Positions 1 to 8,964 of a DNA stretch of 64,000 nucleotides are shown piece after piece. The stretch lies in the NCBI GenBank assembly GCA_027941995.1, contig CP115966.1:1-64000 (forward strand), written 5' to 3'. The notes under the pieces were generated by a model. The model did no database searches. It had not been told where the DNA came from and saw only the letters and a list, made by a program, of their open reading frames with translations. The stretch is from Erythrobacteraceae bacterium WH01K. Its GTDB lineage: Bacteria > Pseudomonadota > Alphaproteobacteria > Sphingomonadales > Sphingomonadaceae. Each line of letters opens with the position of its first letter. Position 1 is the first letter of the stretch. The translations under genes were made by a program, and so were the position numbers.

Positions 1-45
1 ATGCGCCGGATCATCGTGATTCCGGCGGCGGAAGAGGTGTGCGTA

Positions 46-1503
46 ATGGCGAACGGCAATGGCAACGGTGCAGCAAGGCGCAAGGGCGATGCGCCGGAAG
101 ACCAGGACGCGATCAATCTCGCTGCCGACTGGTCCGACATCAGCCAGGGCCTGCGCAAGGATCTGGGCCACCAGCTTTACAGCCAGTGGATCAAGCCGAT
201 CCAGCTTGGCGGCATCGATCCCGAAACCGGCGTTCTCGATCTTTATCTGCCGACCGAGTTCAGCGCGAACTGGGTTAACGACCGCTTTGCCGATCGCCTG
301 ACGCTGGCATGGAAAATCGCCCGCAGCGAGATTCGCAGCGTGAAGATCCAGGTTCACCCCGGACGCCAGAAGCTGGCCGACCTGCCGGTGGGCGACGGCC
401 GCCGCCCGGCCAATGACGGGCTCGACATCGGGTCCATGCTGGCAGGGGCCGGCACTATCGGCCAGTCGGGCTTCACCAGCTCCGTCGGTCTCGACCCTTC
501 GCTGACGCTGGCAGCCTTCGTGACGGGCGAGACCAACATTCTCGGCTATAATGCCGCGCAGCGTATGGCTGCGGTCGAAACGCCGCAATTCAGCCCGCTT
601 TACCTGAAAGCGGCGACCGGACAGGGCAAGACGCACCTGCTGCACGCCATCGGCCACCAGTACCTCGCCAGCCATCCGCGCGCCCGCATCTTCTATTGCA
701 GCGCCGAACGGTTCATGGTCGAATTCGTCCAGGCGCTGAAATCGAACCAGACGATCGAGTTCAAGGCCCGCCTGCGCAGCTTCGACCTGCTGCTGGTCGA
801 CGACATCCAGTTCATCATCGGCAAGGCCTCGGCGCAGGAAGAGCTGCTCTACACGATCGACGCCCTGCTGGCCGAGGGCAAGCGGCTGGTCTTCGCCGCC
901 GACCGCGCACCCCAGGCGCTGGACGGGGTGGAACCGCGTCTGCTCAGCCGCCTGTCGATGGGCCTCGTCGCCGACATTGCCCCCGCCGATATCGAGCTGC
1001 GCAAGAAGATCCTCGAAAGCAAGCTGACCCGCTTTGCCCCACTCAACGTGCCGGAAGACGTGATCGACTTCCTCGCCCGGACCATCACGCGCAATGTCCG
1101 CGAGCTGGTCGGCGGCCTCAACAAGCTGATCGCCTATGCGCAGCTGACGGGCCAGGTCGTCTCCCTGCAACTGGCCGAAGAGCAGCTGACCGATATCCTG
1201 TCCGCCAACCGCCGGCGGATCACGATCGACGAGATCCAGCGCACGGTCTGCCAGTTCTACCGCATCGACCGCAGCGAGATGTCGAGCAAGCGCCGCGCCC
1301 GCGCCGTCGTGCGGCCGCGTCAGGTGGCGATGTATCTTTCCAAGTGCCTGACCCCGCGCAGCTATCCCGAGATCGGCCGCAAGTTCGGCGGCCGTGACCA
1401 TTCCACGGTCATCCACGCCGTGCGCCTGATCGAGGACCTGCGCGAGCGCGATGCCGACATGGACGGCGACGTGCGCAGCCTGCTGCGCCAACTGGAAAGC
1501 TGA
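46..1503 (+). CDS. dnaA: Chromosomal replication initiator protein DnaA
   Basis: Binds DnaA boxes at oriC, oligomerises with ATP and opens the origin. The reading frame is also open from base 1, but ATG 46 has a purine-rich site (GAAGAGG, 31-37) at good spacing and gives the expected N-terminus, so I start there. Visible parts: N-terminal domain I with SQWIKPIQ; P-loop ATGQGKTHLLHA; Walker B LLLVDDIQF; C-terminal domain IV with the signature GGRDHSTVIHA that reads DnaA boxes. Length (485 aa) is normal. The first glycine of the usual GxxGxGKT loop is alanine here. The ThiF-like gene follows 41 bp downstream. Upstream sequence is outside the window, so the start is likely rather than certain. 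Confidence 0.96.
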   Translation: MANGNGNGAARRKGDAPEDQDAINLAADWSDISQGLRKDLGHQLYSQWIKPIQLGGIDPETGVLDLYLPTEFSANWVNDRFADRLTLAWKIARSEIRSVKIQVHPGRQKLADLPVGDGRRPANDGLDIGSMLAGAGTIGQSGFTSSVGLDPSLTLAAFVTGETNILGYNAAQRMAAVETPQFSPLYLKAATGQGKTHLLHAIGHQYLASHPRARIFYCSAERFMVEFVQALKSNQTIEFKARLRSFDLLLVDDIQFIIGKASAQEELLYTIDALLAEGKRLVFAADRAPQALDGVEPRLLSRLSMGLVADIAPADIELRKKILESKLTRFAPLNVPEDVIDFLARTITRNVRELVGGLNKLIAYAQLTGQVVSLQLAEEQLTDILSANRRRITIDEIQRTVCQFYRIDRSEMSSKRRARAVVRPRQVAMYLSKCLTPRSYPEIGRKFGGRDHSTVIHAVRLIEDLRERDADMDGDVRSLLRQLES

Positions 1504-1544
1504 GTTCTCGACAAGCTGCACACAGGCTGTCACCAGCCTTTGCC

Positions 1545-2357
1545 ATGAGCTTGTCACAGCCCCTATCACAGCCCTCGTCACAACCCTTGTCTCCGGCCCG
1601 AGCCGAGCGTTTCGCCCGCCATATCGTCCTGCCGGAAATCGGCGGAGCCGGTCAGGCGGCCCTGGCATCGGCGCATGTCGTGCTGGCCGGGCTCGGCGGG
1701 ATCGGCGCGCCGGTCCTGCAATATCTCGCCGGGGCCGGGATCGGGCGCTTCACCCTGCTGGACGACGGCGAGGTCGAGGCGAGCAATCTGCAACGCCAGA
1801 CGATCTATACGGAGCGCGATATCGGCCACGGAAAGGCCGTCTCCGCCCGGCGCTGGGCCGCCAATTTCGACCGCGAGTTGCAGGTGCGTATCGAGGACGT
1901 GCGGATCGATAGCGGCAATGCGCGCGAACTGGTGTCCGGCGCGGACCTCGTTATCGACGGTACAGACAATTTCGCCACGCGGCTGGCGATCTCCGATGCC
2001 TGCGTTGCGGTGGGCGTGCCGCTGCTGTCAGCCGCCGTAGGCCGCTTCCAGGGACAGGTTGGCGCCTTTGCCGGTCACTTGGCCGACCAGCCCTGCTACC
2101 GCTGCTTCGTCGGCGATGCCTTCGACGCCGAAGACTGCGACACCTGCGCCGAAGACGGTATCTTAGGCGCAATGGTCGGCTGGACCGGCAGCTTCGCCGC
2201 GATGCAGGCCGTGCGGGTGTTACTGGAGCGCAAGGCTGCGTTCGGAGACCCGCAATGGGGCAAGCTGCACCTGATGGACGGCATGAAACCGGGGATGCGG
2301 ACGCTGACAATCGCTAAAGATCCCGCTTGCAGAGGATGTAGCGGGAATAACAGCTAG
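1545..2357 (+). CDS. ThiF/MoeB/HesA-family adenylyltransferase
   Basis: E1-like enzyme that adenylates the C-terminal glycine of a small sulfur-carrier protein (MoaD or ThiS type) using ATP. Seen: Rossmann nucleotide-binding GLGGIGAPV near residue 50, LLDDGEVEASNLQRQ with the conserved Asp and Arg, the GTDNFATR motif, and two Cys pairs (CYRC/CDTC in the middle, CRGC at the C-terminus) that fit the structural zinc site. The first 15 residues are a Ser/Gln-rich repeat (SLSQPLSQPSSQPLS) not typical of the family, so the true start may be slightly later. MoeB versus ThiF cannot be decided without the partner gene. Confidence 0.88.
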   Translation: MSLSQPLSQPSSQPLSPARAERFARHIVLPEIGGAGQAALASAHVVLAGLGGIGAPVLQYLAGAGIGRFTLLDDGEVEASNLQRQTIYTERDIGHGKAVSARRWAANFDRELQVRIEDVRIDSGNARELVSGADLVIDGTDNFATRLAISDACVAVGVPLLSAAVGRFQGQVGAFAGHLADQPCYRCFVGDAFDAEDCDTCAEDGILGAMVGWTGSFAAMQAVRVLLERKAAFGDPQWGKLHLMDGMKPGMRTLTIAKDPACRGCSGNNS

Positions 2358-2626
2358 CGACGTGGTTGCGGACGTCCAGTCAGCAGACGCCTCTCGATGT
2401 CCGCTCGTAGATTCGTACAATCCCATCCGGCGCGAACGCCACCCGATGACCGGTCCAGCGTCAGCCAAAAACTGCGAAGGCCGGAACTTTGAATGCTAAA
2501 AGACGGTGCCTCAGGTGCAACGTAGCAACCTGTTACCGGCCCGGGATCGAAAGAGATCGGCTAATCAAATTCGGTGCATCCGCTCAGCATCAGGGCGCCG
2601 GATAAGAAGGCGGAGAGTTTGACCAT
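2354..2626 (-). pseudogene. Small lipoprotein gene interrupted by an in-frame TAG
   Basis: Reading the minus strand from ATG 2626 gives a textbook lipoprotein signal, MVKLSAFLSGALMLSGC (lipobox LSGC), then a TAG at 2563-2561 only five codons after the cysteine. The same frame then stays open for 69 codons to TAG 2356-2354, with two further cysteines and compact, protein-like sequence (for example GLRSFWLTLDRSSGGVRAGW). The signal plus open downstream frame suggest a recently inactivated lipoprotein of about 90 aa, or a sequencing error. The 3' end overlaps the convergent ThiF-like gene by 4 nt. Outside this frame I see nothing else in 2358-2691. Confidence 0.45.
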
Positions 2627-2691
2627 AACGCGCAATGGTGGGCGAGGACCGCTAATCGTCAATAGCATCTAACCACCTCATATCCCGCGAT

Positions 2692-3390
2692 TTACGCAGC
2701 AAGAATCTTCCCCACCCACTCCGGCACCAGTTCGCCCGCCTTGCCGTGGCGCGACTCATCGAACCAGTGCGAGCCCTCGCTCGGCTCGAGATTCAGCTCC
2801 AGCGTCTTCGCCCCGCCCATCTTCGCTTCCTGCACGAAGCCGGCGGCGGGGTAGACGGCGCCCGATGTGCCGATGCTGACGAACAGGTCGCATCCCGCAA
2901 GCGCGGCATAGATACGTTCCATCTGATAGGGCATTTCGCCGAACCACACGACATCGGGCCGCAGGGCCGGTGTCCCGCAGGCCGGACAGGCCGGACCATC
3001 GGCAAGGGGCCCGGTCCATGCATGGCGCGCCCCGCAAGCAGCGCACAGGGCGCTGAGCAGTTCGCCATGCATATACAGCGGAGAAGCGCCGGCACGCTCG
3101 TGCAGGTCGTCGACATTCTGGGTCACGAGGAGAAGCTTGCCAGGAAACTCCCGCTCCAGCTTCGCCAGGGCATAGTGCGCCGCGTTCGGCTCTACCTGCT
3201 GCACGGCGGCCCGGCGCATGTCGTAAAACCGCTGGACGAGAGCGGGATCACGCCCGAACCCTTCGGGGGTTGCCACGTCCTCCACGCGGTGCTGCTCCCA
3301 CAGGCCGCCCGCGTCCCGAAACGTATCGATGCCGCTCTCCGCGGAAATTCCTGCGCCTGTCAGGATGACGATGCTGCGAATGTCTGCCAT
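2692..3390 (-). CDS. cobB: Sir2-family NAD-dependent protein deacylase (CobB type)
   Basis: Removes acyl groups from lysines using NAD+, giving nicotinamide and O-acyl-ADP-ribose. Seen from MADIRS at 3390: NAD-binding GAGISAESGIDTFRD; TQNVDDLHERAG; catalytic His in YMHGE; a Zn finger of two Cys pairs (CAAC and CPAC); the WFGE motif of bacterial class III sirtuins; the GTSGAVYPAA cofactor-binding segment. 232 aa is normal. The long frame continues upstream, but that part overlaps dapB on the other strand and is not sirtuin-like. The start lies 34 bp from the divergent dapB start, so the two promoters must overlap. Confidence 0.92.
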   Translation of the reverse strand: MADIRSIVILTGAGISAESGIDTFRDAGGLWEQHRVEDVATPEGFGRDPALVQRFYDMRRAAVQQVEPNAAHYALAKLEREFPGKLLLVTQNVDDLHERAGASPLYMHGELLSALCAACGARHAWTGPLADGPACPACGTPALRPDVVWFGEMPYQMERIYAALAGCDLFVSIGTSGAVYPAAGFVQEAKMGGAKTLELNLEPSEGSHWFDESRHGKAGELVPEWVGKILAA

Positions 3391-3424
3391 GGCCCTATCA
3401 GACAGGTTAGCGGCGAGGGGCGCA

Positions 3425-4156
3425 ATGGCACGCATCGGCATTATCGGCAGCAAGGGACGCATGGGGGCGGCGATCGCCGACGTGCTGGAGGCATCGCCCG
3501 ACCTTACCGCCGCGGGCGGCATCGACCATGGCGACGATCCGGGTGCCCTCGCCGCCAAAAGCGATGCGCTGGTCGACTTTTCCGCCCCGGCCGCGCTGCA
3601 ACGCAATTTGCAGGCTGCGAAGGATGCGAGCATCCCCATCCTGATCGGCACGACGGGGCTGGAAGAGGCGCATCACCAGGCCATCGAGGACGCGGCGCGG
3701 GCCATTCCCGTGCTGCAGACGGGCAACACCTCGCTCGGCGTGACGCTGCTGGCGCATCTGGTGCAGGATGCCGCGCGCAGGCTGGGGCCGGAATGGGATA
3801 TCGAGATCGTGGAGATGCATCACCGGATGAAGGTCGATGCCCCGTCGGGCACGGCGCTTCTCCTGGGCGAAGCGGCTGCGCGGGGCCGCCGCATCGACCT
3901 CGCCGCCCACACCGAAAGCGGGCGCGACGGCCATACCGGTGCCCGGGGCGAAAGCGCCATCGGCTTTGCGGCCCTGCGCGGCGGCACGGTGGCAGGCGAT
4001 CATTCGGTGATCCTTGCAGGAGAGCAGGAGCGCATCACCCTGTCGCACATGGCAGAGGACCGCAGCATCTTCGCTCGCGGCGCGGTGCGCGGTGCGCAGT
4101 GGCTGATCGGGCGCGAGGCCGGGCGATATTCGATGAACGAAGTATTGGGGCTGTGA
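3425..4156 (+). CDS. dapB: 4-hydroxy-tetrahydrodipicolinate reductase
   Basis: Reduces HTPA to tetrahydrodipicolinate in lysine and meso-diaminopimelate synthesis. ATG 3425 follows the site GAGGGGC and starts directly with the nucleotide-binding motif GIIGSKGRMG. Also seen: the substrate/catalytic signature EMHHRMKVDAPSGTAL (catalytic His pair and Lys) and GTTGLEE. 243 aa fits the family. The stop overlaps the GTG of the next gene (GTGA), and nth is coupled after that, so the three are probably one transcript. dapE of the same pathway lies 3 kb away on the other strand. Confidence 0.96.
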   Translation: MARIGIIGSKGRMGAAIADVLEASPDLTAAGGIDHGDDPGALAAKSDALVDFSAPAALQRNLQAAKDASIPILIGTTGLEEAHHQAIEDAARAIPVLQTGNTSLGVTLLAHLVQDAARRLGPEWDIEIVEMHHRMKVDAPSGTALLLGEAAARGRRIDLAAHTESGRDGHTGARGESAIGFAALRGGTVAGDHSVILAGEQERITLSHMAEDRSIFARGAVRGAQWLIGREAGRYSMNEVLGL

Positions 4157-4524
4157 AGGGCTTTGCCGTCCTGTCCGGCCTGTTCCTCGTCATCCTGCTG
4201 ACCATCATCGGGTACGGCATGGCCATGCGGGACGACCCGCGCCCATTCATGCTCCCCATCCTTGTCGCCGCGGCGTCCCTGCTGCTCCTGCCGGTGGGAT
4301 ACTGGATGATCGCGAAGCGCCGGATGCGCCATGTCGGGGGCGGAATTGCGACGGGCGCGATGCTGGTGGCGCTGGCCGCGCTCTGGCTGTGGCTGCTGCG
4401 CGGTGCGGGAATGTGGACGACCCATGCCATGCCCCTCGTCATCTGGAGCGCGGTGTGGCTGGTCGCCAGCCTGCCGTTCCAGCGACTGGTCGTGAAGGAA
4501 TGGCGCAGGAGAAAACATCTGTGA
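4153..4524 (+). CDS. Small integral membrane protein, function unknown
   Basis: 123 aa, nearly all hydrophobic, with four predicted transmembrane segments (about residues 3-22, 33-51, 61-83 and 92-108) and a basic C-terminus (EWRRRKHL). GTG 4153 overlaps the dapB stop, and its own TGA overlaps the nth start, so it is translationally coupled on both sides. I recognise no family. Retention of the frame between two conserved housekeeping genes supports a real gene. Confidence 0.75.
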   Translation: MKGFAVLSGLFLVILLTIIGYGMAMRDDPRPFMLPILVAAASLLLLPVGYWMIAKRRMRHVGGGIATGAMLVALAALWLWLLRGAGMWTTHAMPLVIWSAVWLVASLPFQRLVVKEWRRRKHL

Positions 4525-5192
4525 CCAAGGATCAGATCTTCGAATTCTTCCGGCGGCTGGCGGAGGACAATCCCTCGCCCGAGACCGAGCTGGAATACGG
4601 CAATTGCTACCAGCTGGTCGTCGCTGTCGCCCTGTCGGCGCAGGCAACCGATGTCGGCGTGAACAAGGCGACGCGCGCCCTGTTCGCCGCTGTCGAAACG
4701 CCGCAGCAGATGCTGGATCTGGGCGAGGCTGGCCTCAAGGAGCACATCAAGACCATCGGCCTGTTCAATTCCAAGGCGACCAATGTCATCGCGATGAGCC
4801 GGATGCTGGTCGGCGAATATGGCGGCGAGGTTCCGGACACACGCGACGATCTCGTCCGCCTGCCCGGTGTGGGGCGCAAGACGGCGAATGTCGTCCTCAA
4901 TTGCTGGTTCAAACAGGAAACCTTTGCCGTCGACACCCACATACTGCGCGTCGGCAACCGCACGGGCCTCGCCAAGGGGAAGACGCCGGAACAGGTCGAG
5001 ACGAAGCTGGACAAGCGGGTTCCTCAGCCCTTTCGCCTGCACGCGCATCACTGGCTGATCCTGCATGGCCGCTATGTCTGCAAGGCGCGCACGCCCGAAT
5101 GCTGGCGCTGCCCGGTCATCGACCTGTGCAGCTTCCGCAAGAAGGTCATGGAACCGCCGGCCCGGGCGAAGGGTTCGAAGAAGGCAGGCTGA
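4521..5192 (+). CDS. nth: Endonuclease III
   Basis: DNA glycosylase/AP lyase that removes oxidised pyrimidines in base excision repair. GTG 4521 is preferred to ATG 4500: it has CAGGAG nine bases upstream and overlaps the preceding stop as GTGA. Seen: helix-hairpin-helix LPGVGRKTANVVLN with the catalytic Lys, then VDTHILRVGNRTGL with the catalytic Asp, and a 4Fe-4S cluster in the spacing C-x6-C-x2-C-x5-C (CKARTPECWRCPVIDLC). 223 aa matches the family. Confidence 0.96.
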   Translation: MTKDQIFEFFRRLAEDNPSPETELEYGNCYQLVVAVALSAQATDVGVNKATRALFAAVETPQQMLDLGEAGLKEHIKTIGLFNSKATNVIAMSRMLVGEYGGEVPDTRDDLVRLPGVGRKTANVVLNCWFKQETFAVDTHILRVGNRTGLAKGKTPEQVETKLDKRVPQPFRLHAHHWLILHGRYVCKARTPECWRCPVIDLCSFRKKVMEPPARAKGSKKAG

Positions 5193-5241
5193 AATGCCGC
5201 GCTGCGCTGCGCCGCGTATCCTGCACGACAGGAGCTCGCCC

Positions 5242-5679
5242 ATGCCCGTTCGCACCGTCCCCGCCCTCGCCCGACCCATGGCGCGCTTCGCCGCTTCGCT
5301 GTTTGCGGTGACGGGCCTTGCGGGCTGCAACGCCTACGCCGATACGGACAGCTTCGTCAGCGATGCCCCGGCTGCGCGCGTGGTGGGAGAGCCGGTCGGT
5401 TGCCTCAGCGCCAGCCGGATCCGTTCGACCGTGGTGCATGACGACCGGACGATCGACTTCGAGGTGACGGGCGGCGATATCTACCGCAACACGCTGCTTA
5501 ATCGCTGCCCGCGACTGGGGTTCGAACGCTCGATTTCCTACGACATTCGCGGCGGGCGGCTTTGCAGCCCGGAATTTATCTATCCGCTGGAAAGCATCGG
5601 CGGCGGCATCCAGCGCGGGGTCGGCTGCGGCCTCGGCGAGTTCGTACCGGTGGAACTCGTCCGGGACGACCCGGCCTGA
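5242..5679 (+). CDS. Predicted lipoprotein, function unknown
   Basis: 145 aa. ATG 5242 follows ACAGGAG. N-terminus: basic residues, a hydrophobic stretch and lipobox LAGC, so it is probably exported and lipidated. The mature part carries several cysteines (GCLSASR, NRCPRLG, RLCSPE, GCGLGEF) and repeated short beta-like stretches. Similar short proteins are common in Sphingomonadales, but I do not know a function. It ends 14 bp from the convergent symporter gene. Confidence 0.72.
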   Translation: MPVRTVPALARPMARFAASLFAVTGLAGCNAYADTDSFVSDAPAARVVGEPVGCLSASRIRSTVVHDDRTIDFEVTGGDIYRNTLLNRCPRLGFERSISYDIRGGRLCSPEFIYPLESIGGGIQRGVGCGLGEFVPVELVRDDPA

Positions 5680-5692
5680 CGCAGGCTGCCGC

Positions 5693-6931
5693 CTACACGT
5701 CGTCGGCGGAAATCATTTCCTCGCGGTCGATCTCGCCCGTCATAACGGCAACGGTCGTGGCGATGGCCGCATCCCCGCTGACATTCGTCGTAGTGCGCAT
5801 CATGTCCATGATCCGGTCGACGCCGGCTACGAAGGCGATGGTTTCCAGCGGCACGCCTACTGCGCCGAACACCAGCGCCATCATAATGAGGCCAGCGCCC
5901 GGAATACCGGCGGCGCCGATGGCGGCCAGAGTGGCGAGGATCGAGATCAGGAAATAATCGCCCCAGCTCAGGTCCACGCCGAAAATCTGCGCGCCGAACA
6001 GCGTGGCGAGGCCCAGATACATCGCGGTGCCGTTCATGTTGATCGTCGCACCCAGCGACACGACGAAGCTCGACACGGACGGGCTGACGCCCAGGTTGCG
6101 CTGGGTGCAGCGCAGCGTCACGGGCAGGGTCGCGTTGGAACTGGCGGTGGAATAGCTGACGGCCATTGCATCCACGATCCCGCGGAAAAAATCGCGCACC
6201 GGCAGGCGGGCGAGGAACTTGATCATCGCCGAATACATGACAAAGATGATGATCAGGCAGCCTGCGTAATTCAGCGCGACGAGCTGCGCCAGGGCGGCAA
6301 GTGCATCGAAGCCAAGCGTGCCTGCGACCCATGCCATCAGGGCGAATACGCCGAAGGGCGTCAGCTCCATCACGATCAGCGTGACCTTCTGCATGATGAT
6401 CGCGCCGCTGTCGAAGATGCGCTTGACCGGCTCCCCGTCCTTTTCCGCCATCAGGATGCCGATGCCGATCAGCAGGGCGAAGACGATCAGCGGCAGGACC
6501 TGTGCGTCCGCCATGACCTGAACCGGGCTTTCGGGGATGATCGACAGGACCATGTCGACCGCCGTCGTCTCGTTCGGTTCCGGCGTCGCGCCTTTCTCGA
6601 TCGCGCTGGTATCGACTCCCGCGCCGGGCGCAAGGACGGTTCCCATGCCGAGGCCCAGCCACACCGCGATCTGCCCCGTCACCACGAACAGCAGCATCGC
6701 CCGGCCCCCCACGGAGCCCAGTTTCCTGAGGTCGCCGATCGCCGCGACGCCCGCCACCAGGCTGAAGAAGATGAGCGGGACGACAAGCATCTTGATCGAC
6801 TTGATGAAGAAGTCGCCGATCCACTTGATGCTTTCCGCCTCCGGCCCCCACGCCCAGCCGGTCAGGATGCCCAGGATCAGGGCGGCGACGACGCGCTGCC
6901 ACAGCGGGATTGCAAACCAGGTACGAAGCAT
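5693..6931 (-). CDS. Dicarboxylate/amino acid:cation symporter (DAACS family)
   Basis: Secondary transporter of the GltP/DctA fold, coupling uptake of an anionic substrate to protons or sodium. 412 aa with about eight membrane helices and two re-entrant hairpins. Diagnostic motifs: serine-rich SYSTASSNATLPVT (HP1), NMNGTAMY (normally NMDGT, ion and substrate site), GIPGAGLI (HP2) and the C-terminal VDRIMDMMRTTTNVSGD with conserved Asp and Asn. Substrate (glutamate, aspartate, C4-dicarboxylate) cannot be fixed from sequence alone. It lies 24 bp after dapE on the same strand and is likely co-transcribed. Confidence 0.92.
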   Translation of the reverse strand: MLRTWFAIPLWQRVVAALILGILTGWAWGPEAESIKWIGDFFIKSIKMLVVPLIFFSLVAGVAAIGDLRKLGSVGGRAMLLFVVTGQIAVWLGLGMGTVLAPGAGVDTSAIEKGATPEPNETTAVDMVLSIIPESPVQVMADAQVLPLIVFALLIGIGILMAEKDGEPVKRIFDSGAIIMQKVTLIVMELTPFGVFALMAWVAGTLGFDALAALAQLVALNYAGCLIIIFVMYSAMIKFLARLPVRDFFRGIVDAMAVSYSTASSNATLPVTLRCTQRNLGVSPSVSSFVVSLGATINMNGTAMYLGLATLFGAQIFGVDLSWGDYFLISILATLAAIGAAGIPGAGLIMMALVFGAVGVPLETIAFVAGVDRIMDMMRTTTNVSGDAAIATTVAVMTGEIDREEMISADDV

Positions 6932-6955
6932 AGGTGGTGGCCCCCCTCGGACCGA

Positions 6956-8092
6956 TCAGTCGGTAAGAGCCGCCCTTGCGACCCGTGCATAGATGCGGCT
7001 TAGCGTATCGAGGTCCTGCAACGCCACCGCCTCGTCGGTCTTGTGCATGGTTGCATTGACCAGGCCGAATTCGATGACGGGGCAGACCGCGCGCAGGAAC
7101 CGGGCATCGGACGTGCCGCCCGTGGTCGACGCCTCCGGCACGAGGCCCGTTTCGGCTTCCACGGCAGCCGCGATGATGTCTGAAAATTCGCCCGGCGGCG
7201 TCAGGAAGGGCTCGCCCGAGATGATCGGTTTCGCCATGCCGCCATGCTTGCGGGCAATCGCCATGACCTTCTCGGAAAGGGATGCGCCCGAATGCCGGTC
7301 GTTGAAGCGGATGGAAATGCGGGCCTCGGCGCGGGCGGGGATGACATTGTGCGCGGCATTGCCGACTTCGAGGTCGGTAATCTCGAGATTGCTCGGCTGG
7401 AACCAGTCGGTCCCCTCGTCGAGCACGAACGCGTCCAGGTCCGCCAGCATGGCGACCAGCTTGGGAATGGGATTGTCGGCCAGGTGCGGATAGGCGACAT
7501 GGCCCTGGCTGCCCTCGACCTCGAGCCAGATATTGACCGATCCGCGCCGGCCGATCTTCATCATGTCGCCAAGCCGGTTGACGCTGGTGGGTTCGCCGAC
7601 GAGGCACAGGTCCGGTTTCTCCCCGGCCTGCTCCATATATTCGATGAGAGCGCGCGTCCCGTGGAGCGCGGGCCCTTCCTCGTCCCCGGTGATGATGAAG
7701 CTGATCGTGCCTGCGTCCGCCTCGACATCCGCGGCGGCTGCGACCATCGCGGCGATCGCGCCTTTCATGTCGACCGCGCCGCGCCCGTAAAGCAGGTCTC
7801 CGCGCACTTCCGGCTCGAATGCATCGCTGTGCCAGCCATTGCCCGGCGGGACGACATCAAGGTGCCCGGCAAAGGCGATATGCCTCGACCCATCGGGGCC
7901 GCGGCGGATGGCGAACAGGTTCTCGACCGGTGCTTCGGGCGTGCCCTCCTCGCCTTCTCCGCGCGTAAAGCGGTGAACCTCGAAGCCCAGCGGTTCGAGC
8001 ATGGCCTGCATCGCGTCGAATACCTCACCTGTGGCGGGTGTCACGCTGGGCGCGGCCATCAGCCGCTTCGCATAGTCCAGCGCATCGCTCAT
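6956..8092 (-). CDS. dapE: Succinyl-diaminopimelate desuccinylase
   Basis: M20-type di-zinc hydrolase that releases succinate from N-succinyl-LL-DAP in the lysine/peptidoglycan route. Seen: AFAGHLDVVPPG (metal His and Asp), YGRGAVDMKG (bridging Asp), ITGDEEGPA (catalytic Glu pair), GEPTS, the dimerisation domain with RRGSVNIWLEVEGSQGHVAYPH, and the C-terminal metal His in ATMHKTDE. 378 aa is normal. ATG 8092 overlaps the stop of the nuclease gene upstream (ATGA). Confidence 0.96.
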   Translation of the reverse strand: MSDALDYAKRLMAAPSVTPATGEVFDAMQAMLEPLGFEVHRFTRGEGEEGTPEAPVENLFAIRRGPDGSRHIAFAGHLDVVPPGNGWHSDAFEPEVRGDLLYGRGAVDMKGAIAAMVAAAADVEADAGTISFIITGDEEGPALHGTRALIEYMEQAGEKPDLCLVGEPTSVNRLGDMMKIGRRGSVNIWLEVEGSQGHVAYPHLADNPIPKLVAMLADLDAFVLDEGTDWFQPSNLEITDLEVGNAAHNVIPARAEARISIRFNDRHSGASLSEKVMAIARKHGGMAKPIISGEPFLTPPGEFSDIIAAAVEAETGLVPEASTTGGTSDARFLRAVCPVIEFGLVNATMHKTDEAVALQDLDTLSRIYARVARAALTD

Positions 8093-8964
8093 GCGCCGTC
8101 CTCCTGCGGCAAGGGGCCCGGGGCCATCGCGCTGTCGAGCAACTGTGCGATCCTGAGCCCTGCCTGCGTCACACGACGCTCAGCTACGGGAACCGCTTCG
8201 GCGATGGCTTCCTGCGACAAGGCCGTGCGCTCGGGAAAGCTGCCGTCGCACGGATTGCAGTCGTAAGCCTGGCGGTAGATGAAGCTGCGGCTGATCTGCC
8301 AGCTCTCGCGGCCCCAATCGGCCGGACCGCCGCCTGCCAGTTCGGCAAGCTCCGCCGCGCCATACCGACGCACCAGCGAGGGGCGGGCGCTGGTGATCGC
8401 GCGCTCGGCCAGCGGGCCGTCCCAGATCCAGTGCAGGTTGAGCTCCGGGACGATGCCGTAATCGACCACCCGGTCGTTGCCACCGCGATCGTCCCAATCG
8501 CCGGAATGCAGCGGCATGTGGATGTCGCCTGCGAAGTGGACCATAAAGGCGAGCGCTTCCAGCCGGACATTGTCGGGCAAGCTCTCGTCGGCGAGGATGC
8601 GGTGATTGCGGGTCACCTGCGCGCTGACGCAATTGCCGCCCGAGCAGTTCTTGCGCACATCATAGTCCTGCGTCACCGGCTCGGTCTGGTAATGCCAACC
8701 GGCTGTGTAGCCCCACCGCCAGCCCTCGCGCCGCACGCAATCGGGCCAGACGGTCGCTTCGGCCATCGTCGACAGCGGGCAGTCGGGCGTGCCGATCTGC
8801 GGCTCGGCGGCGTAGAGGCGGTCGATCGCAGCGCGCGTATCGGGGCGGATATTGGCGAGCGCGATGTCGCCGGTAACGGTGTGCGCGAAGAAGCCCCAGG
8901 CCATCGCCGGCGCTGCCTGAAACGCGAGCATGACGCTCGCCACAACAGTCAGAAAACGCATCAT
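8089..8964 (-). CDS. S1/P1-type secreted nuclease
   Basis: Zinc-dependent nuclease of the S1/P1 family, acting on single-stranded nucleic acid in the periplasm or outside. ATG 8964 overlaps the upstream stop. The signal peptide ends APAMA, leaving mature WGFFAH: the new N-terminal Trp and nearby His are trinuclear-zinc ligands in this family. Other ligands visible: D in YAAE-type helix, MVHFAGDIHMPLHSGDWDDRGGN (HxGD..HxPLH) and NLHWIWD. 291 aa. Translationally coupled to the GST gene before and dapE after. Confidence 0.9.
   Translation of the reverse strand: MMRFLTVVASVMLAFQAAPAMAWGFFAHTVTGDIALANIRPDTRAAIDRLYAAEPQIGTPDCPLSTMAEATVWPDCVRREGWRWGYTAGWHYQTEPVTQDYDVRKNCSGGNCVSAQVTRNHRILADESLPDNVRLEALAFMVHFAGDIHMPLHSGDWDDRGGNDRVVDYGIVPELNLHWIWDGPLAERAITSARPSLVRRYGAAELAELAGGGPADWGRESWQISRSFIYRQAYDCNPCDGSFPERTALSQEAIAEAVPVAERRVTQAGLRIAQLLDSAMAPGPLPQEDGA

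Noticed and set aside
2746-4152. Long plus-strand frame opposite the sirtuin and dapB
   Set aside because: Low-complexity Arg/Gly/His translation typical of a high-GC shadow frame; only its last 123 codons are a real gene.
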